In this document: positions 44,627-54,098 of the stretch, piece by piece
Numbering within the stretch: position 1 is the stretch's first letter
Layout: each line of letters begins with the position of its first letter
Origin: Bacteroidales bacterium UBA3289
GTDB taxonomy: Bacteria; Bacteroidota; Bacteroidia; Bacteroidales; UBA932
NCBI GenBank assembly: GCA_002361625.1
Contig: DETL01000002.1
Location: forward strand, 18,548-82,547
DNA length: 64,000 nt
Direction of reading: 5' to 3'
Notes under the pieces: generated by a model
Databases searched by the model: none
Told to the model about the DNA's origin: nothing
Seen by the model: the letters and a program-made list of their open reading frames with translations, nothing else
Made by a program: the position numbers and the translations under genes

Positions 44627-44682
44627 GAATTAGTCCTTGAGGCAAAAGCACACCGCTATTGGGGATCTTTCGGGGGGACTGT

Positions 44683-45966
44683 TTACGCCAGGATATGGTG
44701 CGTCACCTCGGCGGGGATGCCCAGGGCGGCGGCGCGGCCCAGGAAAAGCTGTTCGAAATCGGCCTCGACGATGTTCCGGGACAGGTGGACGAAGAGTTTT
44801 CCGTCGTAGCCGGCGCAGGAGACGGCGCCGCTATTCCCCCGCTGGCGGCCCAGGATGAAATCATAAGCCGTCACATAGGGCTGCATTTCCTCGGGCAACT
44901 TGATCTCGCCCAGGTTGGATAGCGTCTGGGAGCAGTAGGCGTCGCCATGACGGCGGTTGATCAGATCGATGACCGGCTTCTTGATGGACAGCGGCAGGCA
45001 GCGGACGGCGAAGTTCTCCTCCAGCTCCACATTGGCCGCAATCTTGGGTTCCAGGTTCTCCGGACGCAGCATCGTCCGCTTCTGCATCTTTGCCAGCCGG
45101 ACCAATTGCTCCAGCGGGAGATAGCCGCTGCGGACATCGACACCCAGATTCACATAGGAGGAAAAGTTCCGCACCGAACGGCTTCCGTAATAGGGGCGGA
45201 GGTTCACCGGCACGCTCACTTTGATGACACTGGATTTCCGGGAATCCCCGTCGCCGCGGTACACCTTCTGGAGGGCATCCAGCATCAGGCCGGTCAGGAG
45301 CTCCGTCACCGTGCAGTCCAGCCGGAAGCAGACCGCCTTCACGGCGTCCATCGGCAGGACGGCCCGGATATCCCGAAGCCCGGCTGCGGGAAGCCGCTGT
45401 CCTTTGAGATGGTAAGCCGGGACATTCTTTTCCAGTTCCCCTTTCCTACCCGAGAATACGGCCTTGAAGCTGTCTTCGACCTCGCCCGCGTCCGGGACCT
45501 CGGAAGGGTCCAGGACATGGCCGCCATAGGTGATGGTGATTCCATATTTCAAACGAAGGTACTCCCCCGTCAGGGTGACCAGGAAAGTCTGGGCGCCTGT
45601 CCCGTCGGCCAGGGCGTGGAAAACGTCCAGGACGATGCGGTTGCCGTCGGCGCTCACCTTATAGAGGAAACCGCCGTTGTCGCTGAAATGAAAACGGTTC
45701 AGAGGGGCCGCCGGCGTAACTTCGGGGTCCTTGTCCATCCTCCGAAGGTGCCACCAGAAAGCGCCGGACTTCAGCTCGCACCGGAAGGTGGGCAACCGAT
45801 CGGCCACCGCGACCAGCGCGTACTGCAGGACGACCGGGTCCACGGGTTCCGTCAGCGTCACGCTCATCCGATACAGGGACGCATAATGCTTGCTCAGGGA
45901 GGCGGGATAGATGTTCGCCGCATTGTCGATCCGCATCCGGGCGGGTATGGAGAGTATCTGTGCCAT
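44683..45966 (-). CDS. Condensation-fold (alcohol acetyltransferase-like) acyltransferase
   Basis: 427 residues from ATG 45966 (an in-frame ATG 54 bases upstream is less likely). The fold is that of condensation/alcohol O-acetyltransferase proteins: the HxxxD-like active site is HALADGTG in VLDVFHALADGTGAQTF, with a second-half motif VSVPVNLRPYYGSRSVRNF and SQTLSNLGEIKLP. The acyl acceptor is unknown. Not part of a recognisable biosynthetic cluster. It lies just right of the AT-rich island and returns to high GC. Confidence 0.72.
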   Translation of the reverse strand: MAQILSIPARMRIDNAANIYPASLSKHYASLYRMSVTLTEPVDPVVLQYALVAVADRLPTFRCELKSGAFWWHLRRMDKDPEVTPAAPLNRFHFSDNGGFLYKVSADGNRIVLDVFHALADGTGAQTFLVTLTGEYLRLKYGITITYGGHVLDPSEVPDAGEVEDSFKAVFSGRKGELEKNVPAYHLKGQRLPAAGLRDIRAVLPMDAVKAVCFRLDCTVTELLTGLMLDALQKVYRGDGDSRKSSVIKVSVPVNLRPYYGSRSVRNFSSYVNLGVDVRSGYLPLEQLVRLAKMQKRTMLRPENLEPKIAANVELEENFAVRCLPLSIKKPVIDLINRRHGDAYCSQTLSNLGEIKLPEEMQPYVTAYDFILGRQRGNSGAVSCAGYDGKLFVHLSRNIVEADFEQLFLGRAAALGIPAEVTHHILA

Positions 45967-46074
45967 AAGCGGTTGCTTTTGATCTGACACGAAAATAGGA
46001 ATCCTCCCTTCCGCCAGCAAGAAAAGGTGGTGAAAGGGGTGGAAATGTGACGAAATCCCGCTATTTGTGGTGAA

Positions 46075-47301
46075 TTACCGTCCCTTCCGGAGCCGGCCGA
46101 TGGCATGTTCCAGGCTTTCCGTAGGTTCGATGATGTTGTAATCCTTCCAAAAATCCGGGTCCATGAACTCCGCGGCCTTGTCGCTGAGAATGTCCGAGGT
46201 TCGGAACTGATCGGCTCGGGAGATCGGAACGGCCGGTTCCCGGACATCGGTGACGACCAGTTCGTTGACAGCCGTATAGGAAGTGGCGAACAGGCGTTTC
46301 CGCCAGTCGCAGTTGAACCGCATCGTGGACCGGAAATACTCCAGGCGGCTCTTCCCGTCCTGAAGTCGGTAATTGATCACGACGCTGAGTTCTTTGGGTG
46401 TGAAACGCAGGGAAAGCGGTTTCCGGACCAGGAGCATACGGATGGCCTTGTTCACGTCGGACATGTCCAGGGACATCTCGATGCGGGTGAAGGAGAGCAG
46501 TTCCCGGTCGATGTACAGCGTCCCGAAATAGCGGGCCCAGTCACAGCGTTCCGGTCCCGGGCGGAAATGGACCACGAACTGCAGACGGTCGCCGATATAG
46601 GCCGGCTGACCCATCTCCAGGGCGTACCCCTCCCACTCTTCCGGTTCGAAGAGGATATCCGGATTCTTCACCACGTCAAAGGTCACGGCCTGCGTAGGAC
46701 CGCCCTGGATCTTGATGCTCAACGTATCGGTCCGACGCTGGCTCAGGAGTACCCGGCTCTTTTCCAGGGCCGTCCGGTCCCGGAATACACCGCCGCCCGT
46801 ATAAGCGGTCTTGTAGATGCGGGACACTGCTTCGGAAATATAGGTATAGCGGTTCCGCTTGCGGATCGTTTCCCGATAGAAGCACTCCAGGAGTTCCGGG
46901 TGGTCACTGAAATTATCCCGAACCCGGGCCAGGGCTGCCTGCACGATCTCATACGGGCTTCCGCTGATGATGGAGGCCTCTTCCAGGGAGATGGACTCTG
47001 GCAGCATCCGGATGCGAAGGTTTCCCGTGGCGGCCGCCTGACGGTATGTACGGTACCCCAGATGGGAGAAGACCACTTCCCGGAAAGGATTGTCGGACTT
47101 GATGATAAACTCGCCGTCCGCGTTCGTCACCGTCGCATGATGCCGGTCCGGGATGGAGACATGGACGGCCTCCAGCGGACGGCCGCTCACCGCATCCGTG
47201 ACGGTCCCACGGACGGAATACCCCATCCGCAGCGTATCCACCTGACCGGAAAGAGCCATGGGCAGGAGGAGCAAGGAAAGCAGTAGCAGGAACTTACGCA
47301 T
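46075..47301 (-). CDS. Exported protein with carboxypeptidase-like regulatory domain
   Basis: 408 residues with signal peptide (MRKFLLLLSLLLLPMALSG). Residues about 28-100 form a CarboxypepD_reg-like beta sandwich (VRGTVTDAVSGRPLEAVHVS, VTNADGEFIIKS, HLGYRTYRQ). The remainder (CFYRETIRKRNRYTYISEAVS, GTLYIDRELLSFTRIEMS) resembles Bacteroidota exported proteins with a DUF5686-like or lipid/outer-membrane-associated beta domain. Role unknown, probably envelope. Confidence 0.75.
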   Translation of the reverse strand: MRKFLLLLSLLLLPMALSGQVDTLRMGYSVRGTVTDAVSGRPLEAVHVSIPDRHHATVTNADGEFIIKSDNPFREVVFSHLGYRTYRQAAATGNLRIRMLPESISLEEASIISGSPYEIVQAALARVRDNFSDHPELLECFYRETIRKRNRYTYISEAVSRIYKTAYTGGGVFRDRTALEKSRVLLSQRRTDTLSIKIQGGPTQAVTFDVVKNPDILFEPEEWEGYALEMGQPAYIGDRLQFVVHFRPGPERCDWARYFGTLYIDRELLSFTRIEMSLDMSDVNKAIRMLLVRKPLSLRFTPKELSVVINYRLQDGKSRLEYFRSTMRFNCDWRKRLFATSYTAVNELVVTDVREPAVPISRADQFRTSDILSDKAAEFMDPDFWKDYNIIEPTESLEHAIGRLRKGR

Positions 47302-47371
47302 GGGGGCAAAAAATTTTCCTTACAAAAATAATCATTCCACGCGAATTAACAACAATGTCGCGGAAAATGCG

Positions 47372-47379
47372 TATCTTTG
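47372..47379 (+). promoter_or_regulatory. -7 box for the 85-residue gene
   Basis: TATCTTTG, 18 bases before the ATG at 47398. Confidence 0.55.
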
Positions 47380-47397
47380 TTGTGGCACTGACACGAC

Positions 47398-47655
47398 ATG
47401 ACCATGAAAAAGAAAGATCTTGACATATGGTGGTCTTCCCTGACCATCGCCCAGAAAGAAAGAGTTGCGAGAAAAGGCCTTTCCAAGGTATCTCCGGACG
47501 GAAAGGTGGATGAGCAGCTGGTCCGCTACCCGGCCTGTACCCGCTGGTGGAATTCCCTGGATGAGGACCGTCAAGTCACCATCCACGACCACTGCGTGGA
47601 TGCACACGGATATCTCCTCCAGGACTGGAATGACGCCACGCCCTACGGCGATTGA
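47398..47655 (+). CDS. Small conserved-looking hypothetical protein
   Basis: 85 residues (Met3 at 47404 alternative). Tryptophan- and charge-rich: DIWWSSLTIAQKERVARKG, RYPACTRWWNSLDEDRQ, HDHCVDAHGYLLQDWND. It has a good promoter and normal codon use, supporting a real gene. No family recognised; cytoplasmic. Its stop is immediately adjacent to the stop of the convergent lipid kinase gene. Confidence 0.7.
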   Translation: MTMKKKDLDIWWSSLTIAQKERVARKGLSKVSPDGKVDEQLVRYPACTRWWNSLDEDRQVTIHDHCVDAHGYLLQDWNDATPYGD

Positions 47656-48540
47656 TCAGATTCTTCCCTGACGGGCAGGCGGGATGACCACATTGAGTGC
47701 TCCTCTGAGGAGCGTGAAATCCATGCTTGCTCCCCCCTCGAAGGGATCTCCGTCATAATGCGCCGGTCCCGGATGTTCCCGGCGGATACGGACATACGGG
47801 CTTCGGAATGTATGGACATGCCGGCTCGTATCGGCTTTCCCGACCATCAGGCGGGCGGCAAGGTCCGGAATCTTCACCGTTGGAAACGGCTGGACCACGG
47901 TCACATCCAGCATTCCGTCACATAAGGAAGCCTTGGGCGCAATCCGTGCCTCGTTCCCCCATTGGTTCGCATTCCCTACCGTCACGAACAGCGTGTCCCC
48001 GGCCCAGGTTTCCGTGGCCGTTTCCACGATGTACCGTTCAGGCGTACGATGCTTCCAATCCTCCCAGGCCGTCGTAATATAGGTGGAAAGCCCCCGTTTC
48101 TTCGACTGGGCGAAATCCAGGCTTACGGCGGCGTCCAGGCCCATGCCGGCCGTACAGAAGAACGGACGGTCCCCGACCATGCCCACGTCCATCCGGACGA
48201 TACAGGCCTCGTTGAGCACCTTCACCGCCCGGACAGGGTCCCGGCTGATGCCCAGATGCAGGGCCAGGCCGTCCCCGCTTCCGCAGGGGATGATGCCCAG
48301 GGCCTTTTCCGAGCCCAACAGTCCTTTTCCCACCTCACTCACCGTTCCGTCACCACCCACGGCGACGACGATGTCCGAGTCGGAGGCGCGGGCCATTTCC
48401 TCCGCTTCGCCGGCCCGTGCAGTCTGCAGGACTTCGTAGCTGCAACGGGTGAGGTCCAAATGACGGCCAACGGCGGCAAGGACGCCTGATTTGTCCTTGC
48501 CGCCGGAAACCGGGTTGACAATGAATGTGATGCGTCTCAC
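47656..48540 (-). CDS. Diacylglycerol/lipid kinase family protein
   Basis: 294 residues. NPVSGGKDK near the N-terminus, VVAVGGDGTVSEVGKGL (the GGDGT ATP-binding motif), GIIPCGSGDGLALHL and a C-terminal beta sandwich (HYDGDPFEG). DagK/YegS-type enzymes phosphorylate diacylglycerol or related lipids at the inner membrane. It is 4 bases from the FadL-like gene upstream, so co-transcription is likely. Confidence 0.9.
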   Translation of the reverse strand: MRRITFIVNPVSGGKDKSGVLAAVGRHLDLTRCSYEVLQTARAGEAEEMARASDSDIVVAVGGDGTVSEVGKGLLGSEKALGIIPCGSGDGLALHLGISRDPVRAVKVLNEACIVRMDVGMVGDRPFFCTAGMGLDAAVSLDFAQSKKRGLSTYITTAWEDWKHRTPERYIVETATETWAGDTLFVTVGNANQWGNEARIAPKASLCDGMLDVTVVQPFPTVKIPDLAARLMVGKADTSRHVHTFRSPYVRIRREHPGPAHYDGDPFEGGASMDFTLLRGALNVVIPPARQGRI

Positions 48541-48544
48541 TGCC

Positions 48545-50122
48545 CTAGAAGCGCCAGCCCAGGGTCAGGAGGGCGTTGCAGAGGGAAGCCTGGGAGCAGA
48601 TCTCAGGCGTCACGACAGGCGACGTGTAAGTGCCGGCCGCATCCCAGTCATAATAGTAGTACGGCGTAATGAACTCGTTCGGGAGGAACTGGAACCGGAC
48701 CGCCGCATCCAGGAAGAAGGAGCCGTCGGAGGAGTAGCCGATGCCGAAGGAGACATTCTGCCGTCCCTCCTTCACGTCCACATCCGGGCTGGATGTGTAA
48801 TTGTAACCCACCCGGAGGGCCATCTTGGGTATCGGTTTAAGTTCACCGCCGATCCGGATGGCATGGGCAGCCTGGGCGTAGTCGCGGATTTCCCCGTTGA
48901 CATCCCCGAAGTCCGCATAATCATCGTCGTCGTCGGAGACGAAGCGCATGCGGTTGTAGTTGAAATACTCATAGTCCGCGCTCACCATCGCGATCTTGCC
49001 GATCGTATAGGCGATACCGGCATCGACCCGGAGCGGCGTGCGGAAACTGTAGCACCACTCATCCTCGGGCGAAGACTGGGTCCATTCGACGCCGTCCGCC
49101 ACGGAGCGGCCTTCCAGCTGGTAATTCTCCCGGATACGCATCAAGGTGGGGGTCTGGATGGCGGCTCCGATCCTCAGCCCCGTCGTGGGACGGGCGATGA
49201 ATCCGATCTTCGCATAGATGCCGGAGCCCTCGTCCCGGATGGCATTGCGCATCTGGAGGGACTCGAAACCGGAAGGATAGGTAATGCCGGCAAGGCCATC
49301 CTCGGCACGCGTCTCATCGCTGCGGTAATCCAGCGTGGTGATGCCGATGTTGGCACCCACATAGAAGCGGTCGGAGAAATCCAGGGCGAAGTTCATCAGG
49401 AGGTCGTACTTGCTGCCGGAGCGGCGGAGTCCGTAATACTGGCCGATCCGGTCGGCCAGCTGCACTTCCCCGCTGGAAAGAAGGCGTTCGGTCAGTCCGA
49501 TGTAAGCGCCGTCCCGACCGCTGATCGGGTCGAACAAACCGGCCTTGTAGCCCACCATCGTCTCCCAGGAAGGCATGTCGTTCTGATAGAAGCCGCCCTG
49601 CAGGACGGATTCGGGATAGCCGTCCGCCTGGGAAGCCAGGGAACCGGCCAGCGTGGTTTCCGAATTGGTGCCGGAGGCACGCAGGCGGTAGTTGTAATCC
49701 CGCGTGAGGTTGCCCACCAGGCCGAAGGAGACCCGCCGGAGGCCGCGGCTGCGCCGCGTGTCATAGACGACGATACCGCCGAAGTTCGGAAGGTTCATCC
49801 GGGTGGAAGGGGTCCGGACCTTGTCCTCGAAACCGTAGGGGGTGCCATTCACCAGGGTACCCTGTCCCACGACGGAAGAAATGGTCAGGCCCGGGGTGAT
49901 GGTGAACTGGGAATAGCTTGCCACGGCGGAGCCCGCCGGGTTGAAAGTCAGGGAGCCCAGGTCGCCGCCCACGGCGGTCACCGCATTGCCCATACCCACG
50001 GAACGCGCCGTTCCGAGGTAATCGTTCCCTGCGAAATCGTATGCGTCCTGCAGGGTCTGTGCGCCGGCCCCGAGGGCCAGGGACACCAGGAAGACCGATG
50101 CAAATATCCTTTTCATAGCCAT
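48545..50122 (-). CDS. OmpP1/FadL-family outer membrane protein
   Basis: 525 residues (Met3 at 50116 alternative) with signal peptide. The mature start YDFAGNDYLGTARSVGMGNA and FNPAGSAVASYSQF matches the FadL/TodX hatch region; the rest is a beta barrel with aromatic-ended strands and terminal ALLTLGWRF. Family members carry hydrophobic molecules across the outer membrane. Upstream of the lipid kinase, which would suit lipid uptake, but that pairing is inference. Confidence 0.87.
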   Translation of the reverse strand: MAMKRIFASVFLVSLALGAGAQTLQDAYDFAGNDYLGTARSVGMGNAVTAVGGDLGSLTFNPAGSAVASYSQFTITPGLTISSVVGQGTLVNGTPYGFEDKVRTPSTRMNLPNFGGIVVYDTRRSRGLRRVSFGLVGNLTRDYNYRLRASGTNSETTLAGSLASQADGYPESVLQGGFYQNDMPSWETMVGYKAGLFDPISGRDGAYIGLTERLLSSGEVQLADRIGQYYGLRRSGSKYDLLMNFALDFSDRFYVGANIGITTLDYRSDETRAEDGLAGITYPSGFESLQMRNAIRDEGSGIYAKIGFIARPTTGLRIGAAIQTPTLMRIRENYQLEGRSVADGVEWTQSSPEDEWCYSFRTPLRVDAGIAYTIGKIAMVSADYEYFNYNRMRFVSDDDDDYADFGDVNGEIRDYAQAAHAIRIGGELKPIPKMALRVGYNYTSSPDVDVKEGRQNVSFGIGYSSDGSFFLDAAVRFQFLPNEFITPYYYYDWDAAGTYTSPVVTPEICSQASLCNALLTLGWRF

Positions 50123-50155
50123 TGTCGATTTTAAGATTGTGAAACGTCCGGAGAC

Positions 50156-51412
50156 CTATCGGCGTCCGCCGCCGCCACCGCGGGAAGAGCCGCCGCCGGA
50201 GGAGGAACCGCCACCGGAGTAGCCGCCGCTGCTGCGGGAAGAGGAACCGCCGGAATAACCCCCGCTACTGCGGGAAGAGGAACTCCCCGAATAGCCGCCG
50301 CTGCTGCGGTAGCCGCCCGAAGAGGAAGAGCGGCTGGAACTGCGCCCGATGCTTCCGGAAGAGGAGCCGCTGCTCCTGGAGGAAGAAGTGGACGGACGAT
50401 AGTTCGCCGAACTGCTGCTGCGGGAAGAGGAGCTTCTGCTCACGCCGGCTCCGGAGGAGCGGCTGACAGAGCCGGAGGAACGGCTGACGGAACCGGAAGA
50501 ACGGTTCACCGTCGATCCGGTGGAACGGGAAACGCCGCTGGAGGAGGAGCGCACTGCGCTGCCTGCGGAAGAGGAGCGGGTGACACCGGTCAGGCCGGTC
50601 GTGGAACGGCGGGCCGTCGTCGTGCCGCGCGGCGAGGAGACCACGCTGCCGGAACCGCCGGGCCTGCGGGTGACCGACTGACCGCCGGCGGAACGGGTGG
50701 AACGGGAGACACCGCTCCGGGATGCGCCGCCGCGGGAGACCAGGCTGCGGGAACTCATGCTCGCATCACGATGGCCGATGGAGCCGGCATGGCTCGGACG
50801 GTAATGGTAGCGGCCGCCCCAGCCGCCGGGACCGTAATACCCGTAATGACCGTAATAGTGGGGATAGCCGTAGTAACCATAGTACCCAAAGCCATAGTAG
50901 GACGGGCCCCAATACCAGGGATCGTAATACCAGGAGGAATAGTACCAGGGATCATACCAGCCCCAGGGGCGGTAGTAACCGTAATAGCCCCAGGGACGAT
51001 AATACCAGGAATCCCAGTACCAGGGATCCCAATAGGACCAGGAGCTGTAATACCACGGGCTGTAGTATCCGTGCAGATACCAGGGCCGGTTGTACCAGGA
51101 ATAATCCCAGCCAAAACTGTCCACTACGGTGATGTCCGTACCGGAATCGTTGAAACGGAGCCGGGCGGTCTTGCCCGGCGGAACGACGAGGGTATCGCCC
51201 TCCGAACTGAGCACATATACTTCGGATTCGACGGATTCCTTCACGAGGGCGTCCATCTCATCCTGGGACACGGCGGCTACGGGAGCCTCCGAACGGGGAT
51301 CCGCGTAGATGCCGTCTTCGAACTGCTGCGAGCTTGCAGCATACTGCGCCGAGACGCCGCAGGATGTCGCGGCAGCCAGGGCAAGCAGCCAGGGAGCCAG
51401 GTGTTTTTTCAT
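50156..51412 (-). CDS. Low-complexity aromatic and Ser/Gly/Arg-rich exported protein
   Basis: 418 residues; start supported by AGGAGG at 51420-51425. Signal with a lipobox-like ATSC. Residues about 25-98 are ordinary; about 100-220 are dominated by Trp, Tyr, Pro and Gly (repeats such as DPWYYSSWYYDPWYW), and about 225-418 by Ser, Gly and Arg (SRSSGS, GGYSGGSSSRSSGG). No enzymatic motif. Possibly an envelope or matrix-like scaffold. It is followed 33 bases later by the FadL-like gene. Confidence 0.8.
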   Translation of the reverse strand: MKKHLAPWLLALAAATSCGVSAQYAASSQQFEDGIYADPRSEAPVAAVSQDEMDALVKESVESEVYVLSSEGDTLVVPPGKTARLRFNDSGTDITVVDSFGWDYSWYNRPWYLHGYYSPWYYSSWSYWDPWYWDSWYYRPWGYYGYYRPWGWYDPWYYSSWYYDPWYWGPSYYGFGYYGYYGYPHYYGHYGYYGPGGWGGRYHYRPSHAGSIGHRDASMSSRSLVSRGGASRSGVSRSTRSAGGQSVTRRPGGSGSVVSSPRGTTTARRSTTGLTGVTRSSSAGSAVRSSSSGVSRSTGSTVNRSSGSVSRSSGSVSRSSGAGVSRSSSSRSSSSANYRPSTSSSRSSGSSSGSIGRSSSRSSSSGGYRSSGGYSGSSSSRSSGGYSGGSSSRSSGGYSGGGSSSGGGSSRGGGGGRR

Positions 51413-51445
51413 CTCAGAACCTCCTATTTATCCAATAAAAATAAG

Positions 51446-51453
51446 TATCTTTG
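51446..51453 (+). promoter_or_regulatory. -7 box for proS
   Basis: TATCTTTG, giving a leader of about 95 bases before the ATG at 51556. Confidence 0.55.
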
Positions 51454-51555
51454 CGCCGGAATAAGCCCGGCTTTGCGGCAGGTATTGCAATTTCTGTACC
51501 CTTTCGCTTTATCGGGACAATGTTACGGACAAAATTTGAAAAAAACAATTCTGAC

Positions 51556-53034
51556 ATGGCAAAAGAGGTTACCAGAAGGCAGGACAATTATTCGCAATGG
51601 TATAACGACCTGGTCGTGAAAGCAGACCTGGCAGAACAGTCCGCCGTCCGCGGATGCATGGTCATCAAGCCCTACGGATATGCTATCTGGGAAAGAATGC
51701 AGCATATCCTGGACGGCATGTTCAAGGAAACCGGACATAAGAACGCATACTTCCCCCTGTTCATCCCCAAATCTTTCTTCAGCCGCGAGGCCGAGCACGT
51801 AGCCGGATTCGCCAAGGAATGCGCCGTCGTAACGCATCACCGGCTGATGAACGACCCCAACGGGAAGGGCATCGTCGTGGACCCGGAGGCGAAACTCGAG
51901 GAAGAACTCATCGTCCGCCCTACGTCCGAGACCATCATCTGGAACACCTATAAAAACTGGATCCACTCCTGGCGCGACCTGCCCATCCTGTGCAACCAGT
52001 GGGCGAACGTCGTCCGTTGGGAAATGCGCACCCGCCTGTTCCTCCGCACCGCGGAATTCCTCTGGCAGGAAGGCCACACCGCCCACGCCACCGCGCAGGA
52101 GGCCGAGGCCGAGAAGGAGCGCATGGTCCAGGTATATGCCCGCTTCGCCCGCGAAGTGATGGCCCTGCCCGTCGTGGTGGGCCACAAGAGCCCGGGCGAA
52201 CGTTTCGCCGGCGCCCTGGACACGATGACCATCGAGGCGATGATGCAGGACGGCAAGGCCCTGCAGGCCGGAACCTCCCACTTCCTGGGACAGAACTTCG
52301 CGAAGTCCTTCGACGTGCAGTTCACGAACAAGGAAGGCAAGCAGGACTATGTGTGGGCCACCTCCTGGGGCGTGTCCACCCGCCTGATGGGCGCCCTGAT
52401 CATGGCCCACGGCGATGACAACGGCCTCGTCCTTCCTCCGGCCCTCGCCCCCATCCAGGTGGTGATGGTCCCGATCTACAAGAGCGACGAGGAGCGCAAT
52501 CTCGTGCTGGACAAGATGTACGAAGTCAAGAAGGCCCTGGAGGCCAAGGGCCACAGCGTGGAGGTCGATGACCGCGACAACCTGCGCCCCGGCTTCAAGT
52601 TCGCCGAATGGGAGCTCAAGGGCGTTCCGGTACGCCTGGCCATGGGCCCTCGCGACATCGCGAACGGCACCGTGGAGGTGGCCCGCCGCGACACGCTCGA
52701 GAAGATCACCGAGCCCCTGGAAGGACTGGACGAAAGGATCATCGGCCTGCTGGACGACATCCAGAAGAACATCTACCAGAAGGCCTTCGACTTCCGTGCC
52801 GCCAACGTCCGGAAGGTGGATACCTGGGAAGAGTTCAAGGTGGAGATCGAGAAGGGCGGCTTCCTGCTCTGCCACTGGGACGGCACCGCCGAGACCGAGG
52901 CCAAGATCCAGGAGGAGACCAAGGCGACCATCCGCTGCATTCCCGTGGACAGCTTCGTCGTAGAAGAGGAAGGCCGGTGCGTCTATAGCGGAAAGCCTTC
53001 GCACCAGCGGGTTATTTTCGCCCGTTCATATTGA
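51556..53034 (+). CDS. proS: Prolyl-tRNA synthetase (eukaryote/archaea-like type)
   Basis: 492 residues from ATG 51556, which begins MAKEVTRRQDNYSQWYND, the typical start of the type lacking the long editing insertion. Class II motifs: motif 2 region WANVVRWEMRTRLFLRTAEFLWQEGHTAHA (residues in part), QAGTSHFLGQNFAKSF and motif 3 TSWGVSTRLMGALIMAHGD; anticodon-binding domain with VVMVPIYKSDEE and a C-terminal zinc-like/extension domain. Charges tRNA-Pro. An extension upstream in frame is dismissed because it covers the promoter. Confidence 0.96.
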   Translation: MAKEVTRRQDNYSQWYNDLVVKADLAEQSAVRGCMVIKPYGYAIWERMQHILDGMFKETGHKNAYFPLFIPKSFFSREAEHVAGFAKECAVVTHHRLMNDPNGKGIVVDPEAKLEEELIVRPTSETIIWNTYKNWIHSWRDLPILCNQWANVVRWEMRTRLFLRTAEFLWQEGHTAHATAQEAEAEKERMVQVYARFAREVMALPVVVGHKSPGERFAGALDTMTIEAMMQDGKALQAGTSHFLGQNFAKSFDVQFTNKEGKQDYVWATSWGVSTRLMGALIMAHGDDNGLVLPPALAPIQVVMVPIYKSDEERNLVLDKMYEVKKALEAKGHSVEVDDRDNLRPGFKFAEWELKGVPVRLAMGPRDIANGTVEVARRDTLEKITEPLEGLDERIIGLLDDIQKNIYQKAFDFRAANVRKVDTWEEFKVEIEKGGFLLCHWDGTAETEAKIQEETKATIRCIPVDSFVVEEEGRCVYSGKPSHQRVIFARSY

Positions 53035-53058
53035 TTCCTAAATGGTTAGAAGAAGATT

Positions 53059-54093
53059 ATGAAGAAACTGATCACCTTACTCGTCGCTACGCTCAGCGCC
53101 ACCGCCGTTCTCTCCGCGCAGGATGCCCAGAAGGCAGCTGCCGAGGCGGCTGCAGCCCTGACGGCCGCGAGCGACGTCCCGGTCGTCGCACCGAAGCCCC
53201 AATATTGGACCAATTCCATCCTGAACCAGATCAACTTCGGCCAGACGGCCCTCTGGAACTGGGCCGCCGGCGGCTACAACACCTACACCCTGTCCGCCGC
53301 CATCGATGCGAATGCGAACTATGCGAAGGGCAAGTCCACCTGGAACAACCGCCTGCAGCTGGATTACGGTTTCATGTACTCGGCCGACAAGCCCATCCTC
53401 CAGAAGACGAAGGACCGCATCTACTTCGAATCCAAGTACGGCTACAAGACGGATTTGAAACACTTGTTCTATTCGGTGAACTTCGACTTCAGGACCCAGT
53501 TCAACAACAACTACAAGTACGGAACCCCCAAGAACGGCGAAGGCGAGGAACCCACCATCCAGGACTGGCTGGACGCCCGCACCCTGATGTCCGGACTTTT
53601 CTCCCCGGCCTATACGAATCTCGGTGTCGGTATCCTGTGGACCCCGAAGCCCTGGCTCAGCGTGAACTTCGCACCCCTCACCGGCGGTTTTGTCATCGTG
53701 AACGAGCCCTCGCTGCGCAACACCTACGGCATGCCCCTCCGGGAAGAGGGACTGGACAAGTCCGTCGGCGAGAACTTCAAGCCGTTCCGATTCGAACTCG
53801 GTGCCCAGCTCAAGGTCGATGCCAAGTGGGTGATCAACGACAATTTCAGCTACACCACGCAGTTCGTGCTGTTCTCCAACTACCTGAACAAGCCCCTGAA
53901 CATGCGCGTGAACTGGGATAACAAGATGTACTGGAAGATGGCCAAGTACTTTGCCTTCACCATCGCCACGAACCTCATCTACGACGACCTCGTCAAGGTG
54001 AAGCCGCTCTCCGACGGGACCAAGGTTCCGGCCGTCCAGTTCAAGGAATTCTTCGAGTTCGGATTCACCTACACCATCAAGAACAAGAATTAG
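53059..54093 (+). CDS. DUF3078 outer-membrane-associated protein
   Basis: 344 residues with signal peptide (MKKLITLLVATLSATAVLSA). DUF3078 features: QINFGQTALWNWAAGGYNTY (quoted at limit), WNNRLQLDYGFMY, KTKDRIYFESKYGYKT, and a beta-rich C-terminus ending FGFTYTIKNKN. Members are predicted beta-barrel-like envelope proteins of unknown function. It is 24 bases after proS and 5 bases before tilS. Confidence 0.87.
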   Translation: MKKLITLLVATLSATAVLSAQDAQKAAAEAAAALTAASDVPVVAPKPQYWTNSILNQINFGQTALWNWAAGGYNTYTLSAAIDANANYAKGKSTWNNRLQLDYGFMYSADKPILQKTKDRIYFESKYGYKTDLKHLFYSVNFDFRTQFNNNYKYGTPKNGEGEEPTIQDWLDARTLMSGLFSPAYTNLGVGILWTPKPWLSVNFAPLTGGFVIVNEPSLRNTYGMPLREEGLDKSVGENFKPFRFELGAQLKVDAKWVINDNFSYTTQFVLFSNYLNKPLNMRVNWDNKMYWKMAKYFAFTIATNLIYDDLVKVKPLSDGTKVPAVQFKEFFEFGFTYTIKNKN

Positions 54094-54098
54094 AAACC

